A DNA stretch of 64,000 bases from Leptospira yanagawae serovar Saopaulo str. Sao Paulo = ATCC 700523 (GCF_000332475.2 NZ_AOGX02000047.1:211761-275760); one strand, 5' to 3'. Positions 20,911-29,864 are shown, counted from the first letter of the stretch. Program-made: numbers and translations. The notes: generated by a model not told the origin, from the sequence alone.

Positions 20911-21633
20911 AAAGAATCCAATGAGCAATAAACTTTGTGCAATGAGGTAGGTGACCCAAGGGACTTGGAATTCCCATTTCGGATGCCTTGTGCCATTGAT
21001 GGTTGTCTCTCCCATCACTGCATCTGATAACAAAAAAAATAAAGCACCAATTGCCAAATAGATCCAAACACCGCCATACAAAAGATAAGCGTTGATACAA
21101 ATTGATACAAAAAAACACAACACAAGCCCATAAAAAAAAGCGGATGCCATCACCCATTTTGATCTTTCTGGATGATACACTCTAAAGTAAAAAATCACAG
21201 CAGGTAAAATTAGTAGGATAGCAGTGATCAGGTATGGTTGGACTCCGGTATACAATTCATTCCAAGTGATGAGTTGGTGTAACGCTAAAATGAAAAACAC
21301 CTGTGCGATGGCAAAATTAAAGATCCCACCAAGCACTGGGTCTTTCATGTATTTTTTTGCCAACGGGAATTGTAAATTGAACCAATCACCTAACATTGAG
21401 AATGTGATAGCGTATAATGGATACACAAACTTTGCATGCCCCATTTGGAATAACAACCAAGCAAACACAAACATCTGAAAGGAGAATCCTAAGTACACCC
21501 CTCGGGAAATTTGCAAACGAGTTTCTGGATTTTCTTCATCGCTAATGGTGAACCAATGGATACAAAACGCGGAGACAATCGCAAAGGGAACGGCTGTGAG
21601 AATGAGATAATATACCATATGGTATACTACCAT
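20878..21633 (-). CDS. YhhN-family membrane protein (lysoplasmalogenase-like)
   Basis: This protein of about 250 residues has eight hydrophobic segments. Conserved polar residues sit in the membrane parts (FSMLGDWFN and FFLLSDAVMGE, then PWVTYLIAQSLLLIG), the pattern of YhhN proteins, some of which cleave the vinyl-ether bond of lysoplasmalogens. Substrate in this organism unknown. ATGs at 21633 and 21618 are both possible. The second lies inside a perfect 16-base palindrome (21611-21626). The open frame upstream of 21633 (to 21717) looks non-coding. Confidence 0.75.
   Translation of the reverse strand: MVVYHMVYYLILTAVPFAIVSAFCIHWFTISDEENPETRLQISRGVYLGFSFQMFVFAWLLFQMGHAKFVYPLYAITFSMLGDWFNLQFPLAKKYMKDPVLGGIFNFAIAQVFFILALHQLITWNELYTGVQPYLITAILLILPAVIFYFRVYHPERSKWVMASAFFYGLVLCFFVSICINAYLLYGGVWIYLAIGALFFLLSDAVMGETTINGTRHPKWEFQVPWVTYLIAQSLLLIGFFLVSHTRLITH
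21611..21626. repeat. 16-base perfect palindrome over the YhhN start
   Basis: TATACCATATGGTATA covers one of the two possible start codons of the YhhN gene. It could be an operator or an mRNA hairpin that limits translation, or chance in AT-rich DNA. Confidence 0.4.
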
Positions 21634-21815
21634 GTTGGAAAAACAAAAGCAAACATTAACTGATTTGGTGTAGTTATATCCTTTACATTGTTGCCAATTG
21701 CCTTGCAAACATACCAATTCTTTTCAAAACGAATGTTTGTTATTTGCGAGATACTCTCCAAAAATATAAAAATGTTTCGTACAAACCAGAATGAACGTTC
21801 TAAAACGACCTTTGC

Positions 21816-21830
21816 ACCGTTTTTAACGGT
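21816..21830. repeat. Short hairpin between YhhN and the Ig-like lipoprotein gene
   Basis: ACCGTT-TTT-AACGGT is a perfect 6-base stem with a 3-base loop in the divergent intergenic region (21634-21920). No T-tract follows, so it is not a typical terminator. I see nothing else definite in this spacer. Confidence 0.35.
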
Positions 21831-21920
21831 TTGAAACCTCTCTCGCAGAATGCTGTTTAGTTGCGAAACTCCTTTAGGGAAATCATAGTGGTCGAAAATC
21901 GTAGTTTTGGTCCCAAATTT

Positions 21921-23426
21921 ATGCAAAAAAAGAACATTTTAATACACTTAATTTCCTTATTCACGTTTATTTCCTGTCCTGGAGGCGGTGGTGGAGGCGG
22001 CGGCGCTGCCTTTGCTCTTTTAGGTTTAGGTGGTGGTGGAGGAGGGGATGTACCAGCACCTAAATTGGAAGTATGGTATTCAGGTGTTGTTCGGGAGAGT
22101 GGGGCAACGATTGATATTGGATCGGAACCAGTGAATACAACAGATGGGAAAACAGGCACGGTCACGATTAAAAATGCTGGTACTGCCTCTATTACATTAC
22201 CAGGTTCTCCTAATATCATTGAGAAATCTGGAACGAACGCTTCTGAATTTACAATCACACAACCAAGCAGTTCCACTCTTGCCGCAGGTCAATCGGTAAC
22301 GTTTACGATTAATTTTAAACCGACAGGAATAATTGGTCCTAGATCTGCAATTTTGAAAATCCAATCTAGTGACCCAGCTGTGTCTTCATTTCAGATGAAT
22401 TTAACAGGAACAGCAGAAGCTGCGACTCCACGTCTAGCAGTGTCTGTAGGTTCAACACAAATTTCAGCAAACGGAAGTTATAGCTTGGGTTCTGTGGAAG
22501 TGGATTCCAGTGGAAGTGCAATTGTATTCACTGTTAAAAATACAGGAAGTTTAACTGCGAATTTGGATTCACCAGCTGTGACATCAACCAACGTAAGGTT
22601 TGCGCTGAATCTTGCTGGATTTCCGGCAACACTCGCGCCTGACGCAACGGCAACATTTACGATCCAATTTTCCCCATTAGCAACAGGAGCCCAAAACTCA
22701 AGTATTGCTGTGAACTATGATGGTGCCTTAAGTTTCTTATTTACTGCATCTGCAACTGGAACTCCGAAACCGGTTCCAACGATTTCCATTTCGCATAATT
22801 CCACAAGTTACACGAGTGGAGGCACCATTCCAACATTTGGAATTGTTTGGCCGACATTAACTTCCACAGCAAAAACCGTGACGATCAGCAATACGGGAAC
22901 CGCGACAATGACTGGGATTACGATAACGAAAGAATCTGGTGATACTTCTCAATTTACAACAAGTGCATTTAGTACGGGAGCAACCCTTGCTGCAGGTGCT
23001 TCCGGTACTTTTACCATTCAGTTTAATCCGTCAACTTCGGGAGCGAAAAATGCAGTCGTGCGAATCGCAACAAGTAATGGAAATAATGGATCAGCTTCGA
23101 TTGCGGACTTAGCGGTAACTGGGACTGGGAAAACTGGCACGGATGTTCTCGTGACATGGAATGCTACGAATGAAAAGGCACCCAATGATACGGATGGAGG
23201 CTACCGGATCTGTTATAGCCAAACAAATGGATTCACTCCTAGTCATAATCCACCATCTGTCATCTGCGAAAACCAAGGGAATGCAGGTGGTACGACTTCA
23301 AATTCGAAAGTGATTACTGTTACGACTTTTGGAACTTGGTACTTTAAAGTTTATTCTTACGGTAAATACAATACAACCGGTGGTACTCCCTCAAGCCAAG
23401 TATCTGTCACAGTGCCTAGTACATAA
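21921..23426 (+). CDS. Lipoprotein with repeated Ig-like (choice-of-anchor D/ASH) domains
   Basis: This 501-residue protein begins with a lipoprotein signal (lipobox FISC, Cys at residue 19), so it is anchored in the outer or inner membrane. A Gly-rich linker follows, then three similar beta-sandwich repeats, each with a GSV...F.VKNTG...L....V..F....F.I.F.P...G pattern like choice-of-anchor D domains. The last ~90 residues (VLVTWNATNEKAP...YRICYSQ) look like a fibronectin III-type domain. It is likely a surface binding or scaffold protein. I chose the ATG at 21921 because the signal peptide begins there. The subtilase gene starts 19 bases after it, so they are probably one operon. Confidence 0.82.
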   Translation: MQKKNILIHLISLFTFISCPGGGGGGGGAAFALLGLGGGGGGDVPAPKLEVWYSGVVRESGATIDIGSEPVNTTDGKTGTVTIKNAGTASITLPGSPNIIEKSGTNASEFTITQPSSSTLAAGQSVTFTINFKPTGIIGPRSAILKIQSSDPAVSSFQMNLTGTAEAATPRLAVSVGSTQISANGSYSLGSVEVDSSGSAIVFTVKNTGSLTANLDSPAVTSTNVRFALNLAGFPATLAPDATATFTIQFSPLATGAQNSSIAVNYDGALSFLFTASATGTPKPVPTISISHNSTSYTSGGTIPTFGIVWPTLTSTAKTVTISNTGTATMTGITITKESGDTSQFTTSAFSTGATLAAGASGTFTIQFNPSTSGAKNAVVRIATSNGNNGSASIADLAVTGTGKTGTDVLVTWNATNEKAPNDTDGGYRICYSQTNGFTPSHNPPSVICENQGNAGGTTSNSKVITVTTFGTWYFKVYSYGKYNTTGGTPSSQVSVTVPST

Positions 23427-23445
23427 AAGAAGAGGAAAAACCTAT

Positions 23446-25500
23446 ATGAAATTGAATCAAAAATTTATCTTAAAAGCTTTCACTGTTATTACTATTTTAG
23501 TTTCTTCTCATCTTTTGGTCTCAGAACCTATATGGAAATTCGGTGAATCGAAGTTGGATATTGAAGCTCTAAAGGCAAAATCAAAATCCTCGAAAAAGTT
23601 GCCGTACCTTCCGGGTGAAGTAGTCATTACATTCAAAAAAAATGTTCCGGACTCTGAGTTACTTCGCCAAACTTCAAAACTTGCAACGATCACTGGTGGA
23701 TTAAATTTAAAAGGTCATTTTACAACTGCGAAACTTCTGGAATCCGAAACGATGGAAGAAGGAATTCGGCGTATCAAACAAGATCCAAATGTTGAAACGG
23801 TTGAACCTCGTTATTTGTATTATAAACAAGCATCTGCACCTAACGATCCTCAATTTTCCAGATTATGGGGACTTAGCAATACTGGGCAAACACTTGCTTC
23901 TCCAAGTTATACAGCTAACTCAAGTAATCCTGGTACATCTGGAAAAGATATGAATGTTCTTGGTGGCTGGGATGTAACAACTAATTGTACAGGTGCCAAT
24001 GCGATCGTTGCAGTATTGGATACTGGTGTAACCTATAACCATGAAGACCTCGTCGGAAATATGTGGGATGGTTCTGCCGGTTGCGTAAACCAAAACGGAA
24101 CAGCAATTGGTGGTGGTTGTCCTAATCATGGATACGACTTTGTTAACAGTGATAATGATCCAAAAGATGAAGAAGGGCATGGAACACACGTTGCAATGAC
24201 GATTGGCGCTGTTGGCAACAACGGAGTGGGAATTACTGGAGTTTGCCAATCCGCAAAAATTATGGCAGTCCGAGTACTTGGATTGGGTGGTGGAACAAAC
24301 GATTCCGTTGCCAATGGTATTTATTTTGCCGTTCGCAATGGGGCTAAAATTATCAATATGAGTTTGGGTGGTTCAAATTATAGCCCCACGATCAATACAG
24401 CGATCGAATTTGCAAGGACCAATGATGTACTTGTTGTGGTTGCGGCTGGGAACGACGGATCCAATTTAAATGGGACAGGCATTAGTCAGAATTCTTATCC
24501 TTGCGAAAATTCTAATGCAAACTTAATTTGTATCGCAGCTTTAGACCAAAAGCATGCCCTTGCAAATTTTTCCAATTATGATTCCAATGCCACTTCTACC
24601 AGTCGAACTGTTGACTTTGGTGCACCTGGTACCAATATCTACAGTGGTTATGGTAATGAGTCTACTGTCGCGGAAACTCAAACTTCTTATGAAAATGACT
24701 GGATTAGTGGGTTAGGTGAAAGTGGGAATCCGTGGAGTTACCACTCCTGTTCATTTTCTGCAAATGGGACTCCTTTAACATTGTCCGGGCTTTTTTTGCC
24801 AAATGATTGTTCAGTGATTGGTTGGAATTACACGGCGCCTTATAATAACCCGACTGCAATGCCAGCCTTTTCGAGCAGATCGGTTTATAAAAATTTTTCG
24901 ATTAATAGTAATGCAACAAATGTTAAGCTTAACCAAATACTAATTTCCGATGGAGAAGGTTATGACTCAACGAATTGCTATGATTATACAGAGATGTATC
25001 ATTCTGCTACATCAGGTAATCCATTTTCTGGTGGAACTGCGATTTCGCTTGTAGATAGGTTGCGAAGTACCTACATGACGAAATTTTGTAGGAAAAATTC
25101 TGCGGAATATTCTTTCATTAGCACTGAATCACCAATCTTAACTGCTTGTATCGGTTCATCAAACTGCACAGTCGGTTATCGCTTTACTTCTGACGGAAGT
25201 GTAAACAACGGAGGAGCACTTGTAACAGAAATTTCTATGTATACATGGGCACCATCAACAACTGCTTACACCAATTTAAATGGAACCTCTATGGCAACTC
25301 CTAACGTAGCTGGTGTTGCCGCTTTGATCCGTTCTTACAACCCGAGTTTCACCTATCAGGACGTGATTACAAAACTGATCGCAGGTGGCGTTGCCGAAAC
25401 AGCTTTGAGTGGTACAACTCAATATGGGACAGCAATCAATGCCAATAACTCCCTTAAACATTTGAAGCAAGTCACTGGTGTTACACTTCAATTACAATAA
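23446..25500 (+). CDS. Secreted subtilisin-like serine protease (S8) with I9 propeptide
   Basis: This 684-residue secreted protease has a signal peptide (residues 1-~26), an inhibitor-I9 propeptide (about 48-130, ending VETVEPRYLYYKQ), and the S8 catalytic domain with Asp192 (AVLDTGV), His245 (GHGTHVA) and Ser615 (NGTSMATPNVAG). The gap between His and Ser is about 370 residues, much longer than usual, because of an insertion of some 150 residues rich in Cys, Ser and Asn (about 410-560). The insertion may be a substrate-binding or surface domain. GAGGAAAAACC precedes the ATG at 23446. It is flanked by the Ig-like lipoprotein and the I9-like lipoprotein. Confidence 0.94.
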   Translation: MKLNQKFILKAFTVITILVSSHLLVSEPIWKFGESKLDIEALKAKSKSSKKLPYLPGEVVITFKKNVPDSELLRQTSKLATITGGLNLKGHFTTAKLLESETMEEGIRRIKQDPNVETVEPRYLYYKQASAPNDPQFSRLWGLSNTGQTLASPSYTANSSNPGTSGKDMNVLGGWDVTTNCTGANAIVAVLDTGVTYNHEDLVGNMWDGSAGCVNQNGTAIGGGCPNHGYDFVNSDNDPKDEEGHGTHVAMTIGAVGNNGVGITGVCQSAKIMAVRVLGLGGGTNDSVANGIYFAVRNGAKIINMSLGGSNYSPTINTAIEFARTNDVLVVVAAGNDGSNLNGTGISQNSYPCENSNANLICIAALDQKHALANFSNYDSNATSTSRTVDFGAPGTNIYSGYGNESTVAETQTSYENDWISGLGESGNPWSYHSCSFSANGTPLTLSGLFLPNDCSVIGWNYTAPYNNPTAMPAFSSRSVYKNFSINSNATNVKLNQILISDGEGYDSTNCYDYTEMYHSATSGNPFSGGTAISLVDRLRSTYMTKFCRKNSAEYSFISTESPILTACIGSSNCTVGYRFTSDGSVNNGGALVTEISMYTWAPSTTAYTNLNGTSMATPNVAGVAALIRSYNPSFTYQDVITKLIAGGVAETALSGTTQYGTAINANNSLKHLKQVTGVTLQLQ

Positions 25501-25852
25501 GACAATTGTACTCAGTTTGGTTATGGCAATCGCCATGACCAGCTGTACTTTGTTTGGTAAGGAAAAAACGAATCCAACACTTTCTACGATTCCGGAAAAA
25601 CGACAGATGTATAAATCAGGAGAGTATCTTTTCGCGACAAACGGAGACGTTCCCTTAGAGGAAATTCGATCTCTCTTCGATGAATTTGGAATCATTTCGC
25701 TAGAACTGTTGATCATTCGTGATCGGAGTTATAAAGTTGTTTTGGAAAAAGACCCAGGCCTTCCCATTTTAGAAGCAAAAACCAAACAATTTGGTAAAAT
25801 TCGGTACATCGAACGAAACCAAATCATGCAAAAATACAAATCCAAACCTTGA
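25478..25852 (+). CDS. Small lipoprotein resembling a free-standing I9 propeptide
   Basis: This 124-residue protein starts at GTG, overlapping the subtilase gene by 23 bases. Residues 1-23 are a lipoprotein signal with lipobox MTSC. The mature part (about 45-124) has the spacing and ending of an I9 inhibitor domain: a first beta strand (GEYLFATNG), helix (LEEIRSLFDEFG), strand, a second helix, then IRYIERNQIMQKY, parallel to VETVEPRYLYYKQ in the neighbouring protease. It may act as an inhibitor or folding helper for the subtilase at the membrane. Similarity was judged by eye only. Confidence 0.6.
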   Translation: MLHFNYNKTIVLSLVMAIAMTSCTLFGKEKTNPTLSTIPEKRQMYKSGEYLFATNGDVPLEEIRSLFDEFGIISLELLIIRDRSYKVVLEKDPGLPILEAKTKQFGKIRYIERNQIMQKYKSKP

Positions 25853-25962
25853 GGCCAATTGAAAATCCAAAGAAAATAAGTTTATAGGTCAGATCCATCC
25901 ATACTTTCGCTTCAAAAAAAACAAATGTTTACGATCCATATTTTGTCTAAAATCTAGTGGTA

Positions 25963-26238
25963 ATGATTCGTTTTTGTTTTTTATTCATCCTTTTATTCAC
26001 TGTGATTCATTGTACGAAAACAGACCCCTCTTATGAAAAATGTGAGCGTGCTGACTTAGATTATTTGGCATGTTCTCTCGTGATTTACCAATCCTATACT
26101 TACTGTGCGGAATCTGCTGCCAATATTTCAGGAAGTACCGAGACAAAAGCCGCAGCTAAATTTAAGTGTGATGCAGAAAGACTCGTGGGATCGTATTTCT
26201 GCGAAGACTTAAAGAAAAAAGCCTGCGGGACAAAGTGA
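25963..26238 (+). CDS. Small Cys-rich lipoprotein of unknown function
   Basis: This 91-residue protein has a short hydrophobic signal ending in the lipobox VIHC (Cys at residue 17). The mature part has Cys residues spaced for disulfides (KCERADLDYLACSL, YTYCAES, KFKCDAERL, YFCEDLKKKACG). No family recognised. The ATG at 25963 is preferred over a GTG at 25957. It is the last ordinary gene before the accessory island. Confidence 0.6.
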   Translation: MIRFCFLFILLFTVIHCTKTDPSYEKCERADLDYLACSLVIYQSYTYCAESAANISGSTETKAAAKFKCDAERLVGSYFCEDLKKKACGTK

Positions 26239-26561
26239 GTTTAGTCCTTCACGATTTGAGTTGTGCGTTGCAATAAATCCCTGCGGCATTTATGCTGAGC
26301 CTGTCGAAGTAGCGATTGAAGCGGAAATCTTTTCCACTTTCGAAAGTTCCAAATGATCGATTCGTATCAGGAAAGATTGGGAGCGGAAAGCGCCGTCGTT
26401 CCAACGATCATGTTGCATGATCATTGCATTTCGAGGCGCGCATAGCTTACGTTAGGATATGCATCAAAGTGTAACCCATGTGAGTGATCTAATGTGTTAC
26501 CGATGTGCCTTTCTATACAAACCGGTCTGTACTTGCTTCTTCCCTTACAAATTGATCTCAA
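26239..26561. other. Gene-free spacer with repeat-like DNA left of the insertion sequence
   Basis: I see no gene here. It contains CTGAGCCTGTCGAAG (26295-26309), a motif I recall as recurring in intergenic repeats of many bacteria. A fold-back follows with GATCATG-TTG-CATGATC (26406-26422), enclosed by GCGCC and GGCGC arms. Two 13-base copies 25 bases apart, TGTAACCCATGTG (26470) and TGTTACCGATGTG (26495), resemble terminal motifs of IS481-type elements. It is probably debris of older mobile elements. Confidence 0.5.
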
Positions 26562-26628
26562 TACATCCTTTACACACTAGAATTTAATTCTTCGATTCAG
26601 AACACGATGTACACACCAGGAGTGTGTC

Positions 26629-27825
26629 ATGGCTTGGAAGGAGACAAACGTGTTTGAAGAAAGAATGAAATTTGTTGTAGCGTGGAAACGTGGAGGTTGG
26701 TCTCTCACAGACCTTTGCCATGAATTTAATATTAGTCGAGTCACTGGCTATAAATACTTAGAACAGTATGAGCTTTATGGTCTTGATGGTTTAAAAGATA
26801 AAAGTCGAAAACCCAAACGCCACCCACACCAAACCCGAAAGAAAATCATTGAACTGATCTTACAAGAAAGGAAAGAACATCCGAGATGGGGAGCAAGGAA
26901 ACTCTTGGCTTCTTTATCTGCGAGGATTCATATGATTAAGCAGTGGCCTCATCCAAGTACTGTTGGTCGTATCTTAAAACAAAATGATTTAATCAAACCT
27001 CCCAAACGAAGGATCCGGAGAGAAAGCATCGAACAACCGTTTTCTCATGCGCTTGGTCCGAATGATATTTGGTGTGCGGATTTTAAGGGTCATTTCACTG
27101 TTGGGAATGGAGAAAGATGCACTCCGCTTACGGTAACGGATGCTTATAGTCGATTTTTACTCTGTTGTGAGATTGTGGCAAAGGCGGATACCGCCAATGT
27201 AATCAATGAATTTACGAAGTTATTCACGGAGTACGGAATGCCTCTTGCGATTCGAACGGACAATGGACCACCGTTTGCATCCAATGCACTTGCTGGGCTA
27301 AGTAAACTGTCAGTTTGGTGGATCAAACTTGGGATCAAATATGAGCGAATTGAACCGGGCAAACCCCAACAGAATGGTAGGCATGAAAGGATGCATAAAA
27401 CGTTAAAAGAAGAAACAGCTTTGCCACCAAGGTCGAGTTTAGAAGCCCAACAGAAAGCATTTCGGGAGTTTCAAAAGGAGTTCAACTATCTAAGACCCCA
27501 TGAAGGAATCCAAAATTCATTTCCAGCGCAGCATTATCAGAAGTCCAAACGAAAGTTTCCGAAACGGATCGTTAAAGCTTCTTATCCAACAAACATAATG
27601 ATTGGTGAAGTGAATGATCTAGGGAATCTACATTTTGAAGGGCATCGGATCTTTTTATCTTCCGCACTTGCATTAGAGGAAGTCGGTCTGGAAGAGATCT
27701 CTGATAGACATGCGAAGATTCATTTTTATGGAGTCAGTCTTGGAGTAATTGATCTTTATACAGGAAAATTGTTGCAATTTAAAAACCCAATGCCATCTTC
27801 TTTAACGTCTGAATCAGGATTTTAA
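26629..27825 (+). CDS. IS481-family transposase
   Basis: This intact 398-residue transposase has an N-terminal helix-turn-helix (LTDLCHEFNISRVTGYKYL), then a retroviral-integrase-like core with Asp151 (WCADFKG), Asp211 (RTDNGPP) and Glu253 (NGRHERMHKTLK). A C-terminal extension follows. It starts at ATG with CCAGGAG about 7 bases upstream. No frameshift or internal stop, so the element may be active. Its codon use looks similar to the rest of the window. Confidence 0.93.
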   Translation: MAWKETNVFEERMKFVVAWKRGGWSLTDLCHEFNISRVTGYKYLEQYELYGLDGLKDKSRKPKRHPHQTRKKIIELILQERKEHPRWGARKLLASLSARIHMIKQWPHPSTVGRILKQNDLIKPPKRRIRRESIEQPFSHALGPNDIWCADFKGHFTVGNGERCTPLTVTDAYSRFLLCCEIVAKADTANVINEFTKLFTEYGMPLAIRTDNGPPFASNALAGLSKLSVWWIKLGIKYERIEPGKPQQNGRHERMHKTLKEETALPPRSSLEAQQKAFREFQKEFNYLRPHEGIQNSFPAQHYQKSKRKFPKRIVKASYPTNIMIGEVNDLGNLHFEGHRIFLSSALALEEVGLEEISDRHAKIHFYGVSLGVIDLYTGKLLQFKNPMPSSLTSESGF

Positions 27826-27826
27826 T

Positions 27827-27846
27827 CATACTTTTTGTAAAGTATG
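27827..27846 (+). terminator. Hairpin just after the transposase stop
   Basis: CATACTTT-TTGT-AAAGTATG forms a perfect 8-base stem one base past the stop codon. No T-tract follows. It overlaps a transposase-motif copy at 27836, so it may serve as a binding site instead of a terminator. Confidence 0.35.
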
Positions 27847-27873
27847 TATTAAGACAAAACTGTAAAGGATGTA

Positions 27874-28200
27874 CGAGTACACTCAAACCAAGCAATCACT
27901 TAATGCGACATAAGATTCATTATGGGAAGTAACATATTGCTTCAAAATAGATAGTATCTGAAATCAAAATAATGCTTCAAAAGTAAAAGTATTCGAAGTT
28001 GCAAGGTCGCTACTTGTAGGAAATACGAACTTATTTTTTAAAAAAATCGGGGATATTGAGAAAGGCTTGCGATATTCGGTATTTTGTGTTAGGTGGAAAG
28101 TCCGCGAAGGGAGCCCACAAGCCCGCCTCCACCACCCAATTCAGGGCGGGGGCCGCCCTTTCAGATCGAATGCGACATAGAAAAATTAATTTCTCTTTTC
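27874..28200. other. Gene-free spacer with a GC-rich repeat-like block
   Basis: There is no convincing gene. Two copies of AATGCGACATA lie at 27902-27912 and 28169-28179. Between them, 28091-28158 is sharply GC-rich against the AT-rich surroundings. It can fold through GGTGGA/TCCACC, and GGGCGG-GGG-CCGCCC (28144-28158) can also form a hairpin. The block looks like a mobile or repeated element, not coding DNA. Confidence 0.45.
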
Positions 28201-28740
28201 CTATTTTCCTTCTTTCATCCGCTTTTGGATCACTTCATTCAGCACTTCCACAAGCTCTTGGAACTCGTCTCCCTTACGAATGCGTATGGTTTCGATGGGT
28301 TCTCCTGTTGCCATCCTTTGGAGGGATCGTTTGATGCTGAAAACAGGTCCTGCCATCTTATGGGATTTAAAAATGGAAAATACAGTGATGAGGAGTAGAT
28401 ACAATACAGAAAGAGTAACGACCGCATCAAACTGAATGGTATAGAGATTGAGTTGGTGGTCGTAATTTGGAAGGTAAATTTCCCTTGGGACAAATTTTTC
28501 CTTTGCTTCCCCTGGTGCTGGATCTTCGTTTTCTACCTTCCAGTATACCGTTTGGGCATCTTGGCGGAGACGAAACACAGCCCCCCCATCATACTTGGAT
28601 TGGTTTAACCAGTATAAGAAAATTAAGGTTACCAGTACCCCGGATATGAACAATAGAGAATAATGGGCTAAAAATTTTAATTGGAATTCTTTATCGATGA
28701 GATAACGGAATCGAAATGTTTTTTTGGGATTCTCTGGCAT
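28201..28740 (-). CDS. Two-helix membrane protein with a HAMP-like domain
   Basis: This 179-residue protein has transmembrane helices at about 26-46 and 104-124, with an extracytoplasmic loop between, then a cytosolic HAMP-like segment (KMAGPVFSIKRSLQRMATGEPIETIRIRKGDEFQELVEVLNE). No kinase, cyclase or chemotaxis output domain follows, so the sensor is cut down to input and HAMP. It is downstream of the FecR-like gene (79 bases) and probably in the same operon. Confidence 0.75.
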   Translation of the reverse strand: MPENPKKTFRFRYLIDKEFQLKFLAHYSLLFISGVLVTLIFLYWLNQSKYDGGAVFRLRQDAQTVYWKVENEDPAPGEAKEKFVPREIYLPNYDHQLNLYTIQFDAVVTLSVLYLLLITVFSIFKSHKMAGPVFSIKRSLQRMATGEPIETIRIRKGDEFQELVEVLNEVIQKRMKEGK

Positions 28741-28819
28741 AGTTTCCTTTGCAGTGGCGTTGGTGCTTCCGAAAAAAGAATTTCAGAAAAAGGAAATCTT
28801 GTCAAAAAACTTCTGAGAT

Positions 28820-29857
28820 TTAACGGATTTTTTCTGTTTCGAGGATGTTTTGGATGGGAATTTCCATATCTCCGTCCAAACCTTTGAAGTGCAAATGTGT
28901 TTCCGATTGCCCTAAAATCACTCCCCGGTATTCAGTTCCGTTATCCAATCGTACAAGTTCTAGCCTAGCATGTTCCTTGTACAACATCGATTCCTTGGCA
29001 AGTAAGGTCTGTGTATAAAATGCTTTGAGTTCTTTTTCTTCCTTTGGGGCGACGATCGAAGCTGAATTTGGGACCTGTTCCCCATCTTTAACAACTGCTT
29101 GTTGCTTTGCATTCAGGATCAAGTCTCCCAAGGCAACGCTCCCTTCTCTGACCGCAACGGTTTCGGACTTTCCATCGTAAGCGACACTAAAGACTGTTCC
29201 ACGAACTTGCGTAAGGTGTTCACCAGCTTGCACAATAAAATCGCTATCTTTGGATAATTTGGTAACGGATGCAAAAAGTTTACCTTGTTTCACAGTAAAC
29301 CTTTGGTTCAAAGTACCATCATTTGTTTTTTGGATGAGATCCACTGCCACTTGTGATTCTGGGGTGACTCGAATCCAGGAACCAGTTTCAAAATGGAGGT
29401 CCACTTGGGATCCTTTTTCTGTTTGGACCAAATCGCCAGATGCCAGTTTGTATGTTTCCACCAATGGAACAGGTGTTGCACTGCCTGAGGGAACAACAAA
29501 TACTTTCCCTTTGACTTGTGATACTGAAACATCCAGGGGACTAAAACCGACTTTTTTTTCTTCCATAAGAGCCGCACTGGCCACTTGTCCCGATTCACTG
29601 GGTTCTTGGTTGATGGAAAAGACAAAGAACAAACTTGCTGCCAAAGCAAAACTCGCACCACCTACAACGGTGAGACCAATGGGTTTTCGAAAAAAAGAAA
29701 CCACATTGTTTTGTTTTGGAACTTGGTATTCATAACGGATAGGACGGTTGGCAATGTCTTCCCACTTCGGGAACTCTCGTTTCTCGGTTACCTTTGAAGG
29801 CGTTTGCAAAAGGGATTCTAATGACTGGATCTGTTTTTCTTTGTCAAATTCGTTCAT
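28820..29857 (-). CDS. FecR-domain membrane protein (likely anti-sigma or signal transducer)
   Basis: This 345-residue protein has a cytosolic N-terminus of ~55 residues, one transmembrane helix (about 61-83) and a periplasmic FecR domain (LASGDLVQTEKGSQVDLHFETGSWIRVTPESQV, VKQGKLFASVTKL, VRGTVFSVAYDG). In FecR systems this kind of protein controls an ECF sigma factor. It follows the sigma gene after 7 bases, which supports the pairing. No TonB-dependent receptor is next to it, so the signal is unknown. Confidence 0.85.
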   Translation of the reverse strand: MNEFDKEKQIQSLESLLQTPSKVTEKREFPKWEDIANRPIRYEYQVPKQNNVVSFFRKPIGLTVVGGASFALAASLFFVFSINQEPSESGQVASAALMEEKKVGFSPLDVSVSQVKGKVFVVPSGSATPVPLVETYKLASGDLVQTEKGSQVDLHFETGSWIRVTPESQVAVDLIQKTNDGTLNQRFTVKQGKLFASVTKLSKDSDFIVQAGEHLTQVRGTVFSVAYDGKSETVAVREGSVALGDLILNAKQQAVVKDGEQVPNSASIVAPKEEKELKAFYTQTLLAKESMLYKEHARLELVRLDNGTEYRGVILGQSETHLHFKGLDGDMEIPIQNILETEKIR

Positions 29858-29864
29858 TCTTTGT

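Larger units (their letters stand above)
26562..27873 (+). mobile_element. IS481-type insertion sequence
   Basis: A DDE transposase gene is bounded by a perfect 13-base inverted repeat: TACATCCTTTACA (26562-26574) and TGTAAAGGATGTA (27861-27873). A near copy of the right repeat, TGTAAAGTATGTA, lies 25 bases inward (27836-27848). I could not find a convincing target-site duplication, so the exact ends are uncertain and the element might start further left (26470). Confidence 0.65.

Noticed and set aside
28091..28158. GC-rich block as an integron attC site
   Set aside because: A GTTAGGT core is present, but the matching complementary core and the usual arm layout are not seen.
28056..28398. 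Two open + frames (28056-28334 and 28093-28398) over the GC-rich block
   Set aside because: They overlap the HAMP gene in antisense, and the Pro/Arg-rich start comes from the repeat block.
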